From NCBI RefSeq assembly GCF_003387075.1, contig NZ_QUMQ01000001.1:3348001-3412000 (forward strand): DNA of 64,000 nt. The letters run 5' to 3'. This document shows, piece after piece, positions 20,429 to 28,375 of this stretch; the stretch's first letter is position 1, and every line of letters starts with the position of its first letter. The stretch comes from Asanoa ferruginea. Its GTDB lineage: Bacteria; Actinomycetota; Actinomycetes; Mycobacteriales; Micromonosporaceae. The position numbers and the translations under genes were made by a program. The notes under the pieces are model-generated. The model was not told where the DNA came from. It saw nothing but the letters and a program-made list of their open reading frames with translations, and searched no databases.

Positions 20429-21548
20429 GCCGGCGGTGGGCCTTCAGGGCCCGTTGTGGCGCGCCATCGTGGTGTTCCGGTTCGCCTCGCTGGCCTTCGC
20501 GCTGGCCTTGATCGCCGGCAACGTGCGCTACTACGCGCGGCCGCTCGGCGCGGTCCCGGTGGCCCTCGTGATGATCGGCTGGACGATCGCCGCGAGCTGG
20601 CTCTACGCCCGGCCGCGGCGGCGCGGCTGGCCGCTGCTGATCGCCGACGTCGCGGTCACCGCCGCGGTGCTGCTCTCCGCACAGTGGGTGATCGGCAGCG
20701 CGGCCCTCGGCCGGGGCACCCCCGGGCTGGCCGTCGCCTGGCTCGCCGCCCCGGTGCTGGCCTGGGCGGTCGCCGGCGGCCGGCGGCTCGGCGTCGTGGC
20801 GGCGCTGCTGGTCGGCCTGGCCGACATCGCCGTGCGCCCGCGGCTCAACCAGGCATCGGTGACCGGCACGACGCTGATGCTGCTGGCGGCCGTCGGCGTC
20901 GGGCACGTCACCCGGCTGGCCGCGATCGCCGAGGCGCGGCTACAGCGGGCGGTCGAGCTCGAATCGGCCAACCGGGAACGCGAGCGGCTGGCCCGCGACA
21001 TCCACGACTCGGTGCTCCAGGTGCTCGCGCTGGTCCGGCGGCGTGGTGCCAGCCTCGACGGTGAGGCCGGCGAGCTGGCCCGGCTGGCGGGGGAGCAGGA
21101 GGCCGCGCTGCGCCGGCTGATCGCGACGGCCACGCCGCCGCCGTCGCCGAGCGGCATCGTCGACCTCGGTGCGCTCGTCACGGCGTACGCCAGTGATGTG
21201 GTCTCGGTCGCCGCCCCCGCGACGGCGGTGCCGCTGCCGGCGGAGATCTCCACCCAGGTCGCCGCGGCCGTCGGTGCCGCGGTCGACAACGCCGCCCGGC
21301 ACGCCGGCCCGGCCGCGCGGGTCTTCGTGCTGGTCGAAGACGAGCCCGGCGCGGTCACCGTGACGGTCCGCGACGACGGCGCCGGCATCCCCGCCGGGCG
21401 GCTCGAAGCGGCCGAGCGGGAGGGCCGGCTCGGCGTCGCGCAGGCGATCCGCGGCCGGATCGCCGACCTGGGCGGCACCGTGCGGATCCACTCCGCGCCC
21501 GGACAGGGCACCGAGATCGAGATGACGGTCCCTAAGGTGTCGGCATGA
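20418..21548 (+). CDS. Membrane sensor histidine kinase, MacS/DUF5931-like (NarL-type partner)
   Basis: A 376-residue kinase with about four to five N-terminal membrane helices, a dimerisation/phospho-acceptor helix (RERLARDIHDSVLQVLALV, HisKA_3 type) and a C-terminal HATPase with VDNAARHAG and VRDDGAGIP. It overlaps the upstream phosphatase gene by 11 bp, and its stop overlaps the response-regulator start (ATGA). The three genes therefore look like one transcription unit. The N-terminal layout resembles MacS of Streptomyces, but the signal is unknown. Confidence 0.9.
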   Translation: MPGKPAVGLQGPLWRAIVVFRFASLAFALALIAGNVRYYARPLGAVPVALVMIGWTIAASWLYARPRRRGWPLLIADVAVTAAVLLSAQWVIGSAALGRGTPGLAVAWLAAPVLAWAVAGGRRLGVVAALLVGLADIAVRPRLNQASVTGTTLMLLAAVGVGHVTRLAAIAEARLQRAVELESANRERERLARDIHDSVLQVLALVRRRGASLDGEAGELARLAGEQEAALRRLIATATPPPSPSGIVDLGALVTAYASDVVSVAAPATAVPLPAEISTQVAAAVGAAVDNAARHAGPAARVFVLVEDEPGAVTVTVRDDGAGIPAGRLEAAEREGRLGVAQAIRGRIADLGGTVRIHSAPGQGTEIEMTVPKVSA

Positions 21549-22201
21549 CCGACGCGATCCGGGTGATGGTGGTCGACGACCATCCGATGTGGCGCAGCGG
21601 TGTCGCCCGCGACCTGGCCGAGGCCGGCTACGACGTGGTGGCGACCATCGGGGAGGGCCAGCAGGCGGTGCGGATCGCCGGCGCGACCCGGCCCGACGTG
21701 GTGGTGCTCGACCTGCAACTGCCCGACATCTCCGGCGTCGAGGTGATCCGCGGCCTGCGGGCCAACCTGCCCGAGGTCCGGGTGCTGATGCTGTCGGCCA
21801 GCGGTGAGCAGCAGAGCGTGCTCGACGCGGTGAAGGCGGGTGCCGCGGGCTACCTGCTGAAGTCGGCGGCGCCCGAGGAGTTCCTGGCCGCGGTCGCACG
21901 CACGGCCGCCGGCGAGGCGGTCTTCACGCCCGGCCTGGCCGGCCTGGTGCTGGGCGAGTACCGGCGGCTGGCGGCCACGCCGGAGCCGGCCGACCGCGCG
22001 GCGCCGGCGTTGACCGACCGCGAGACCGAGGTGCTCCGGCTGGTGGCCAAAGGGTTGTCCTACAAGCAGATCGCCGAGCGGCTGGGCGTCTCCCACCGCA
22101 CGGTGCAGAACCATGTGCAGAACACGCTGGGCAAGCTCCAGTTGCACAACCGGGTGGAGCTCACCCGCTATGCCATCGAACAGGGCCTGGACCAGCCCTA
22201 G
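21545..22201 (+). CDS. NarL/LuxR-family response regulator
   Basis: A 218-residue regulator. The receiver has the acidic pair DD (VMVVDDHPMW), the phospho-acceptor Asp in VVVLDLQLPD, Thr/Ser in MLSASGE and Lys in LLKSAAPEE. The C-terminal LuxR helix-turn-helix is TDRETEVLRLVAKGLSYKQIAERLG. It overlaps the kinase gene by 4 bp, so the two form a two-component system. The stop is 3 bp from that of the convergent DUF5709 gene. Confidence 0.95.
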   Translation: MTDAIRVMVVDDHPMWRSGVARDLAEAGYDVVATIGEGQQAVRIAGATRPDVVVLDLQLPDISGVEVIRGLRANLPEVRVLMLSASGEQQSVLDAVKAGAAGYLLKSAAPEEFLAAVARTAAGEAVFTPGLAGLVLGEYRRLAATPEPADRAAPALTDRETEVLRLVAKGLSYKQIAERLGVSHRTVQNHVQNTLGKLQLHNRVELTRYAIEQGLDQP

Positions 22202-22204
22202 CTT

Positions 22205-22804
22205 TTACTCGTACGGCGGATCCTCGGTCTCGTGCATGGCCAGTTCCTCCGCGGTGGCACCGCCGCCGGCCGCGCCCGCGTCGTCGGCGATCGAGTCGCC
22301 TTCGTCGTCGAAGAGCGCACCCTCCGGCTCGTCTTCACCCGCGAACTGCGCCGGGTCGACCAGTCGCCCTATCGGCGCGCCACCGTCGCCGATCTCGAGA
22401 CCGTCGGTGTCGTAGAGCGACGACTCCGAGCCCGAGTCGTCGGCCGGACCGTCGTCGAGCACGTCGGCGTCGAGCTGCGACTGGGCGCGCTCGGTGCCGA
22501 GGTCCTCCTCGTCGCGGATCTTCGCGTCGGCCGGGGTCGCCAGCGGATCGTCGACGTCTTCGTCGAGGTTCTCCCGGGCGAGCTTGTAGTCGAGCGACTC
22601 ACCCTCCTCGGCCTCCTCACCGGTGGTGCCGAACCGGTCGACCGCCTGGGGCGAGTCGGTCGGGAACGCGGTCGGGTCCGGGCCGCTGGTCTCCCGCTCG
22701 GACTCCACCTCGTCGTAGGCGGTCGAGTCGTCGTCGGCGGTGCCCGGCAGGCCTTCGCTCTCCGGGTCGGACCAGGGCCGTGGGTATTCGTCTTCGCGCG
22801 GCAT
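22205..22804 (-). CDS. DUF5709 family acidic protein
   Basis: A 199-residue strongly acidic, probably disordered protein. It carries the DUF5709 signatures SLDYKLARE and GRLVDP near the C-terminal half. The family is common in actinobacteria and its function is unknown. No membrane segment or signal peptide is visible. The nearest gene on the other side is the divergent sigma-STAS gene, about 260 bp away. Confidence 0.82.
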   Translation of the reverse strand: MPREDEYPRPWSDPESEGLPGTADDDSTAYDEVESERETSGPDPTAFPTDSPQAVDRFGTTGEEAEEGESLDYKLARENLDEDVDDPLATPADAKIRDEEDLGTERAQSQLDADVLDDGPADDSGSESSLYDTDGLEIGDGGAPIGRLVDPAQFAGEDEPEGALFDDEGDSIADDAGAAGGGATAEELAMHETEDPPYE

Positions 22805-22893
22805 ACCGGGCGTCTACCCGCCCGGCCGGCAACACAACCGGCCGTGACCCCACGTGATAGATGCCTCATGGCAACTAATCGGTTCGGTTTTCA

Positions 22894-22923
22894 TTGCTCC
22901 GTTCGCGCACAGCGACGTAGGGT
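22894..22923 (+). promoter_or_regulatory. Candidate promoter of the sigma-STAS gene
   Basis: TTGCTC (22894-22899) and TAGGGT (22918-22923) are 18 bp apart, giving a 5' leader of about 130 nt. No GTTT-N15-GGGTA autoregulatory SigF-type promoter was found. The rest of 22805-23062 shows no clear structure. Confidence 0.35.
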
Positions 22924-23062
22924 CACGTTTAGGGGATGGCTGCGCTTTGCGGCGGTCTCCGGGGTGCTCATCACGCGGGCATCAGATCGCAATTTCCAGA
23001 ATCCGGTGCCGACTCTCCCCGCCCCACCAGGGCGGCGGCGAGGCGAACGAGGAGGCTGCGCG

Positions 23063-24211
23063 ATGACCCTTCAAAGCGGCTTGCCCGCTTCCGGTGAACT
23101 AGATCTTCCGGCCCTCGACGCGGTCGCCATGTCGTATGCCCAGCGTTCGGGAGATGATGCACGGCGGTTGGCGCGGGAACGCCTGGTGCGCTCGGCGATG
23201 CCCTTCGCGGGCCGGTTGGCGCGGCGCTATCGGGGCCGCGGTGAACCGATGGACGACCTGGAGCAGGTGGCCCGTCTGGGCCTCTTGAAGGCCGTCGACC
23301 GCTTTGACCCCGAACGCGGCGCTTTCACCGGTTTCGCGGCGGCGACAATTATCGGCGAACTCCGCCGGCATTTCCGCGACCGCACCTGGGGCGTCCACGT
23401 CCCGCGGCGGATGCAGGAGCTCAGCATCGAGGTCAACCGGGCATCCACCGAGATGACCGCGAAGCTGCGCCGCTCGCCGACGGTGCCAGAGCTGGCCGAA
23501 CGCCTGCGGGTCGACGAAGACGACGTGCTGGCGGCGCTGGAGACGGCGGCCGCCTACACACCGTTGTCGCTCAACATGCCGGCCCGCGCCGAGAGCGAGG
23601 CCGAGCTGGGCGACCTGATCGGCGGCGCCGACGTGGGCCTGGAGGCGGTCGACGACCGCCTGACGGTCGCCAGCCTGCTGTGCCGGCTACCGGAACGCGA
23701 GCGCCGCATCCTGGCGCTGCGCTTCTACGGCAACAAGACGCAGACCGAGATCGCCACCGAACTGGGCATCTCCCAGATGCACGTGTCCCGCCTGCTGTCC
23801 CGCGCGCTGGCCTGGCTCCGCGAGGCGATGCTGAGCGACGCCCCGAAGCAGTGGCAGGCCGGCATGGGCCCGGGCGAACACCACGAGATCACCGTGCAGC
23901 GCCGCGACAAGGCGAGCCTGGTCCGCCTGGACGTGGCCGGCGAGGTCGACCGCGACACGGCCGACCCGTTGCGGGCGGCACTGTTGGAGGCGGTGCAGGC
24001 GGTGTCGGACCGCCCACAGCCACGCGAGGTGGCCGTGAGCCTGGCGGGCGTGCCGATCATCGACGCCGCGGGCGTTTCCGCGCTGCTGGCGGGCCTGGAG
24101 GCCGCCCGCGCAGCCGGCGTGCGCCTGCGCATCGGCGACATGCAGGTCTACGTCCGCCGCACCCTGCGGGTGGCCGGCCTCAACCCCATCATGTCGGCGC
24201 CACACGCCTAG
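23063..24211 (+). CDS. SigB/SigF-family sigma factor fused to a C-terminal STAS domain
   Basis: A 382-residue protein in two parts. Residues about 35-260 form a complete SigB/SigF/SigG-type sigma-70 factor: region 2 (MDDLEQVARLGLLKAVDRFDP), region 3 (MQELSIEVNRA, LRRSPTVPELAERL) and region 4 (ERERRILALRFYGNKTQTEI and a helix-turn-helix ISQMHVSRLL). Residues about 275-375 are a STAS domain, normally a separate anti-sigma antagonist. At the usual phosphorylation site it reads DAAG (D334 to G337), with no Ser or Thr. Family sigma factors are about 260 residues, so the STAS part is a true addition. AGGAGG lies 7 nt before the ATG. How the STAS controls its own sigma factor is not known to me. Confidence 0.9.
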   Translation: MTLQSGLPASGELDLPALDAVAMSYAQRSGDDARRLARERLVRSAMPFAGRLARRYRGRGEPMDDLEQVARLGLLKAVDRFDPERGAFTGFAAATIIGELRRHFRDRTWGVHVPRRMQELSIEVNRASTEMTAKLRRSPTVPELAERLRVDEDDVLAALETAAAYTPLSLNMPARAESEAELGDLIGGADVGLEAVDDRLTVASLLCRLPERERRILALRFYGNKTQTEIATELGISQMHVSRLLSRALAWLREAMLSDAPKQWQAGMGPGEHHEITVQRRDKASLVRLDVAGEVDRDTADPLRAALLEAVQAVSDRPQPREVAVSLAGVPIIDAAGVSALLAGLEAARAAGVRLRIGDMQVYVRRTLRVAGLNPIMSAPHA

Positions 24212-24217
24212 GCCCGT

Positions 24218-24796
24218 TCAGAGCCGGCGGACGACCGGCTCCAGGACCTTGACGAGTTCGGCGGTGTTGCCGCTGCGGTAGTGGTCCTGGCAGGCGGCGA
24301 TGTTGTCATGCTGGGACAGCTCGGACCAGTCCAGCCGGTATCCGGCGGCCGCTGCGAGTTGACGGAGAAACGCCCGGATCGCTCGCCCGTTGCCCTCGCG
24401 GAACGGATGCCGCACGTTGAGTTCGCCGTAGTAATGGGCGAGGGCGGGGACGAACGCGTCGATCCTGATGCCGGCCAGGAAACCGTCATCCTTCAACCGG
24501 TCGAGCACCGCGGTGACCTCGTCTTCGACGAACCGCCAGTTGCAGAAATACACCCCAGGCTTGCTGATGTCGACGGTGCGGGCCTGCCCCGCCCACGCGT
24601 AGACATCGCGGAACAGCAGCTCGTGAAATCGGAACAGATGGGATGCGTTGTAACTGCCGGGAACCGTCGAACGGGAGATTTCCACGTCACGGATCGACGC
24701 GACTTGAGCTTCGACTTCGTGTAACTGGTCGGCGTCGGTGATTCCCAACAGATTCGCGAGGCAGTTCGTGCCTGGAACGCAGTAGGGATCATCCAC
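24218..24796 (-). CDS. Fic-domain protein (probable AMPylating toxin)
   Basis: A 192-residue Fic protein. The active motif HPFREGNGR (residues 130-138, plus R141) matches the consensus HxFx(D/E)GNGRxxR fully, so it should transfer AMP or another nucleotide to a target protein. The upstream flap and core are seen in FHELLFRDVYAWAGQ and VYFCNWRFVEDE. It has no own inhibitory (S/T)xxxE(G/N) helix at either end, as in class I Fic toxins that need a separate antitoxin. Its start overlaps the end of the Panacea-domain gene by 8 bp, the arrangement of antitoxin-toxin pairs. Codon use is less GC-rich than in neighbouring genes. Confidence 0.93.
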   Translation of the reverse strand: MDDPYCVPGTNCLANLLGITDADQLHEVEAQVASIRDVEISRSTVPGSYNASHLFRFHELLFRDVYAWAGQARTVDISKPGVYFCNWRFVEDEVTAVLDRLKDDGFLAGIRIDAFVPALAHYYGELNVRHPFREGNGRAIRAFLRQLAAAAGYRLDWSELSQHDNIAACQDHYRSGNTAELVKVLEPVVRRL

Positions 24797-25379
24797 GGTT
24801 GAGCCGGCCGATCACCTCGGCCACGAGATCGTCGGCAGTGATCCGGCCGGTCGCCACGTCTCGGAGCCTGTCCTGCCAATCTTCGGTGAACTCGACGCCC
24901 TCGATAGCTGCGTTGGAGGTGGCGAGGGCGACCGAGGTCTCGGCCTCGGCGATCTGACGTGCGTAGTAGATCCGCATGAGGTCGGTGCTGATCGGCGCGT
25001 CCGAGGGCTGTGAATCAGACAGGCCGACCCTGGCCGCCTTCCAGGGCAGCTCCTGATGGGTCATCTCGGAGAGCTCGCTGGCAGTGAACTTGCCGTATTC
25101 GGAAACGACCCATCGCACCGACGACAGCTCCATCGGCGTCAAGTTTTTCGCGGACCCGAGAGGCCAATTCGCGACCTCGCGCTGTTGCCGGTGATGCTTG
25201 AAAAGGGCAGGTGCGACCGGACCCTGTTGCCAGGCTTCGAGCGTTTCGTCAAACAACGGCGAGCCGTGTCGCGCCAGATGCCATCCCTGGCAGTAATAGA
25301 CAAGCTTTTCCAGCTTCATCGTCGTCGTGCGACCGTGGCGTTCGAGAACGGCGGCGGCGACATCGTGCACGGTGGCCAT
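24789..25379 (-). CDS. Panacea (SocA/DUF4065) domain protein with VbhA-like tail, probable antitoxin of the Fic toxin
   Basis: A 196-residue protein. Residues about 5-130 are a Panacea/SocA-like (DUF4065) domain: KLEKLVYYCQGWHLARHGSPLF, then WQQGPVAPALFKHHRQQ. Panacea domains are known as general antitoxin domains paired with many toxin types. The last 50 residues resemble the small antitoxin VbhA. SNAAIEG (S155-G161) sits where VbhA-type antitoxins have the (S/T)xxxEG inhibitory motif, followed by a GRITADDLVAEVI helix. It is placed before the Fic gene with an 8-bp overlap. The in-register serine appears to be an Asn here, so the exact inhibitory contact is uncertain. Confidence 0.85.
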   Translation of the reverse strand: MATVHDVAAAVLERHGRTTTMKLEKLVYYCQGWHLARHGSPLFDETLEAWQQGPVAPALFKHHRQQREVANWPLGSAKNLTPMELSSVRWVVSEYGKFTASELSEMTHQELPWKAARVGLSDSQPSDAPISTDLMRIYYARQIAEAETSVALATSNAAIEGVEFTEDWQDRLRDVATGRITADDLVAEVIGRLNRG

Positions 25380-25460
25380 GGCACCCCCTTCGGTCGCCGA
25401 CAGTAACGGCGCGCACGATCCGTTGACTGGAGGTGCGCGCGGCGTGTTGCTTGACTTTTG

Positions 25461-25466
25461 ATTCTA
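25461..25466 (-). promoter_or_regulatory. Candidate -10 box of the Panacea-Fic cassette
   Basis: TAGAAT on the minus strand lies in a markedly AT-rich stretch (about 25440-25500), some 80 bp before the antitoxin start. No good -35 is seen. A TTGCTC/GAGCAA inverted pair flanks the region and might be an autoregulatory site. Confidence 0.35.
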
Positions 25467-25513
25467 GCTGAGGCAGTTGCTCATTCCTAGAACGTATGTG
25501 CGACGAGCAATCG

Positions 25514-26239
25514 CTAATCGGCGTGGTCGTAGTCGGGGGCCACGACTGACCAGACGACCTTGCCGTCGGGTAGGTCAGTGACGCCCCAGCGCAGGGCTAC
25601 CGCCTGGATCAACAGCAAACCTCGGCCGCCGTACGCGGTCGTCGGCACCGGGCCCGCGTAGACCGGGACCGCGGTCGACCAGTCGCGGACCGACAGGTGC
25701 AGGGTGTCGCCGTCGGCGCCGCGGCCGACCAGGACCGTCATTGCCGTCTGGGCGTGTGCCACCACGTTGTTGACCAGCTCGGTGACCACGATGCAGGCCG
25801 CGCCGGCGACCGCCGGTTGTTCCCAGCGGGCGCACGCCTCGGTGACCAGCTCGCGCGCGCGGCGGGCGGCGCCGGTGACCGGGTCGAGGTCGGCGCGGAG
25901 CAATGACTCGGTGGAGTGCGGCGGCGGGTGGTCGGCGCGGTCGGCCACGCGGAAGCCGACGTTTTCCCATGGCCCCGCGAACGCGTGCGGCACGCTGATC
26001 ATCGGCTGGCGCGACGGCCAGTCGGCGGTTTCCCGGGCCACTTCCTCGAAGGTCGACAGGACGGTCGGGTCGTCGATCCGCGGGCCGGTCACCTCGATCA
26101 CGGCGGGCGTGCGGTCGGCCACGACCGACAGCAGGGCACCGCGCAGCGCCTCGGCCGACCGCTGGTCGAGCACGCCCTGGAGCTGAACGACCGCGTAGGG
26201 CTCGTCGTCGGCCACCAGAAAATGCACATCGGTCGGCAT
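25514..26239 (-). CDS. STAS-like / HATPase fusion regulator (RsbW-type)
   Basis: A protein of about 241 residues. The N-terminal half has a STAS- or MEDS-like fold (VVQLQGVLDQRSAEALRGALL) but no DSxG phosphosite. The C-terminal half is a GHKL ATPase with N box VTELVNNVVAHA and G2 box YGGRGLLLIQ. The combined layout suggests an anti-sigma-type regulator. The start at 26239 is favoured because GGAG lies 5 nt before that ATG; ATGs at 26257 and 26290 are alternatives. It follows the SDR gene by 44 bp on the same strand. Confidence 0.78.
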   Translation of the reverse strand: MPTDVHFLVADDEPYAVVQLQGVLDQRSAEALRGALLSVVADRTPAVIEVTGPRIDDPTVLSTFEEVARETADWPSRQPMISVPHAFAGPWENVGFRVADRADHPPPHSTESLLRADLDPVTGAARRARELVTEACARWEQPAVAGAACIVVTELVNNVVAHAQTAMTVLVGRGADGDTLHLSVRDWSTAVPVYAGPVPTTAYGGRGLLLIQAVALRWGVTDLPDGKVVWSVVAPDYDHAD

Positions 26240-26283
26240 GATCGCTCCATTGTGCATGTCGGGGACGTACTCATGCGTCTTCG

Positions 26284-27165
26284 TCACCATCGCCGGCTCC
26301 GTGCGTGACGGCGGGTGACGGCCGCGATCGTGCCCGCCGCGGTGCCGGCGGCCAGGCCGAGCAGCGCACCGACCCGCACTGTGGCGCGGCGGCGGTCGCC
26401 TTCGGTCGGGATCGGCGTGGCACGCCAGTTGACCCGCAACCGGGCGGCGATCCCACCGGCGTACGCCTCCCGGCGGGGTCGGGTCAGCAACCGCACGATC
26501 GTGTGGGCCGCCACCTCCGGCGGCTGGACCGGTGGTGGCGGCGCGATTCGCCGGCCGGCGGCGTATTGGCGGACCGGAGCGGCCGTGCCGGCCGGCAGCA
26601 CGGTGCAGATCGAGATCCGCTTCTCGCCGGTGACCCGCAACTCCTGGCGGACCGTGTCGGCGAGGCCGCGTACGCCCTGCTTGGCCGCGTTGTAGACCGA
26701 CTGGTAGGGCAGCGCGACGGCGGCCAGCGCGGAGGCGTTGTTGACCAGCACGCCGCCGCCGGCCGCGCGCAGGTGTGGCAGGGCGGCCCGCATCCCGTAG
26801 GCGGCGCCCAGCAGGTTGACCTCGATGACCTGGCGGAGTTGCCCGAGCGGGATCTCCTCGAACAGGCCCACCGCGCCCGTGGTGGCGTTGTTGACCCAGG
26901 CGTCCACCCGGCCGAACAGGGCCGCCGATCCCTCGGCCAGGCGCTGCACGGCGGCCGGATCGGTCACGTCGGTCGGCAGCACCGCCGTCCGGCCGCCGAA
27001 CGCCCGGCAGCGCTCGGCGACCGCGTCCAGCGCTGGTTCACCACGGGCGGCGAGCACCACCGTGCCGCCCTGCCTCGCCACCTCCAGCGCGGTCGCCGCG
27101 CCGGCGCCGCTGGAGGCGCCGGTGATCACGACCACCGCTTGGGCGAGCGGGCGGGTAAGCGCCAT
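26284..27165 (-). CDS. Short-chain dehydrogenase/reductase with C-terminal membrane segment
   Basis: A 293-residue classical SDR. The cofactor loop is TGASSGAGAATA, followed by NNAT, the catalytic Ser in NNASALAAVALPYQ and YNAAK with Tyr and Lys. The C-terminal 40 residues contain a hydrophobic stretch (VGALLGLAAGTAAGTIAAV) and an Arg-rich tail, suggesting membrane association. Substrate unknown. The ATG at 27165 gives the usual family N-terminus. The frame stays open far upstream, but that is a shadow of the transporter gene. Confidence 0.88.
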   Translation of the reverse strand: MALTRPLAQAVVVITGASSGAGAATALEVARQGGTVVLAARGEPALDAVAERCRAFGGRTAVLPTDVTDPAAVQRLAEGSAALFGRVDAWVNNATTGAVGLFEEIPLGQLRQVIEVNLLGAAYGMRAALPHLRAAGGGVLVNNASALAAVALPYQSVYNAAKQGVRGLADTVRQELRVTGEKRISICTVLPAGTAAPVRQYAAGRRIAPPPPVQPPEVAAHTIVRLLTRPRREAYAGGIAARLRVNWRATPIPTEGDRRRATVRVGALLGLAAGTAAGTIAAVTRRHARSRRW

Positions 27166-27254
27166 ATCAGCCCGATACCCCATCTGGGGCGGCATCATGC
27201 GGATTCGCTGCCGCCCACTCCAGCCACAGGGCCGGCAAACCGACGCAAGGCCGG

Positions 27255-28247
27255 CTAGCGGCGCTGTGGACCGGACCTGGTCGGGCCCGCCGGCATGGGC
27301 CGGGCGACCACCGTGCGGGCCGCGTCGGCGGCCACCAGGCGGGCGGCCAGCGCCCGGGCCTTGAGCGCCCGGGGGCCGGCGGTCAGCGCCCGCGGGTTGG
27401 CCTCGCCGGTCGCGTGGTGGTGCTGCGGTTCCGCGTAGCGGGTCAGGCCGATCACCGCGGTCAGCGTGATGAAGAAGCCGAGCCCGGCCACCCACTCGCG
27501 GCCTGGCTGGATCTTGTCGCCGAGGAAGAGCAGGCCGATCACGGCGGCGGGGATGGCGCCGGCGGCGTCCATCGACGCGACGGCCGCGGTGGTCGAGCCG
27601 CGCTGCATCGCTAGGCCGAGCAGCAACTGGCCCAGGATCGAGGCGCCGACGAGCACGTAGAGCAGCGGGCTGGAGACGAACTCGGGGATCGAGTGGCTGG
27701 ACGCCAGCGGGCGGCCGGCGACCGCGGCGGCGGAGAACGCCATCCCAGCCAGCGAACCGAGGGCGACCGAGCCGGGTGCGCCGTGCAACCGGGCCGCGAA
27801 GACGCCGATCACCGCGATGCCCGCGAGCCAGCAGAGCAGCAGGACCACGCCGGTGGACCCGATCGAGTGCGCCGGCGCCGGTTTCGCGGCGATGACCAGC
27901 GCGAAGAGCCCGCCGAAGAGGAGGGCCAGCAGGCCCACCTCGGCCTTCGGCAGCCGCCACCGGAGGATGAGCACCCCACAGAGCGCGGTCACCCCGAGGC
28001 CGGCGGAGGCGGCCGCCTGCACGAGGAACAGCGGCAGGTCCTTGCGGGCGACGAAGGCCAGCAGGAAGCCGAGGATCTGGAAACCCAGGCCGTAGACATA
28101 GATGCGGTGGCTCGCCAGCCGGACCAGGAGCTTCGGGTTGCACGACGTGTGCAGCTTGGTCCGTGTTGCCGCGACCGATTGGAGGAGGTTGGCGACCCCG
28201 TACGCGAAGACCATCGCGGCTAGGAAGCCCCAACTGGTGGACAGCAC
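27255..28247 (-). CDS. EamA/DMT-like membrane transporter
   Basis: A protein of about 330 residues with nine to ten hydrophobic segments in two halves, as in drug/metabolite (EamA or DUF-type) transporters. The C-terminal 55 residues are Ala/Arg-rich and cytoplasmic. The GTG at 28247 is chosen because TACTGT lies exactly 6 nt upstream and fits a leaderless -10 box. Starting further up would add a polar segment lying in the promoter region. The substrate is unknown. About 90 bp separate its stop from the SDR gene. Confidence 0.75.
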   Translation of the reverse strand: MLSTSWGFLAAMVFAYGVANLLQSVAATRTKLHTSCNPKLLVRLASHRIYVYGLGFQILGFLLAFVARKDLPLFLVQAAASAGLGVTALCGVLILRWRLPKAEVGLLALLFGGLFALVIAAKPAPAHSIGSTGVVLLLCWLAGIAVIGVFAARLHGAPGSVALGSLAGMAFSAAAVAGRPLASSHSIPEFVSSPLLYVLVGASILGQLLLGLAMQRGSTTAAVASMDAAGAIPAAVIGLLFLGDKIQPGREWVAGLGFFITLTAVIGLTRYAEPQHHHATGEANPRALTAGPRALKARALAARLVAADAARTVVARPMPAGPTRSGPQRR

Positions 28248-28375
28248 CCGCGCACAGTAACGGAGATTCCTGTCACCCCGCTCGGCGACCGGCCGAACTG
28301 GCTGACCAGCGGCTACCCCGGGTATTTCGATCAAAACAGCAGGTCAGAGATGATCTCGGAAAACCCGACAAGGCG

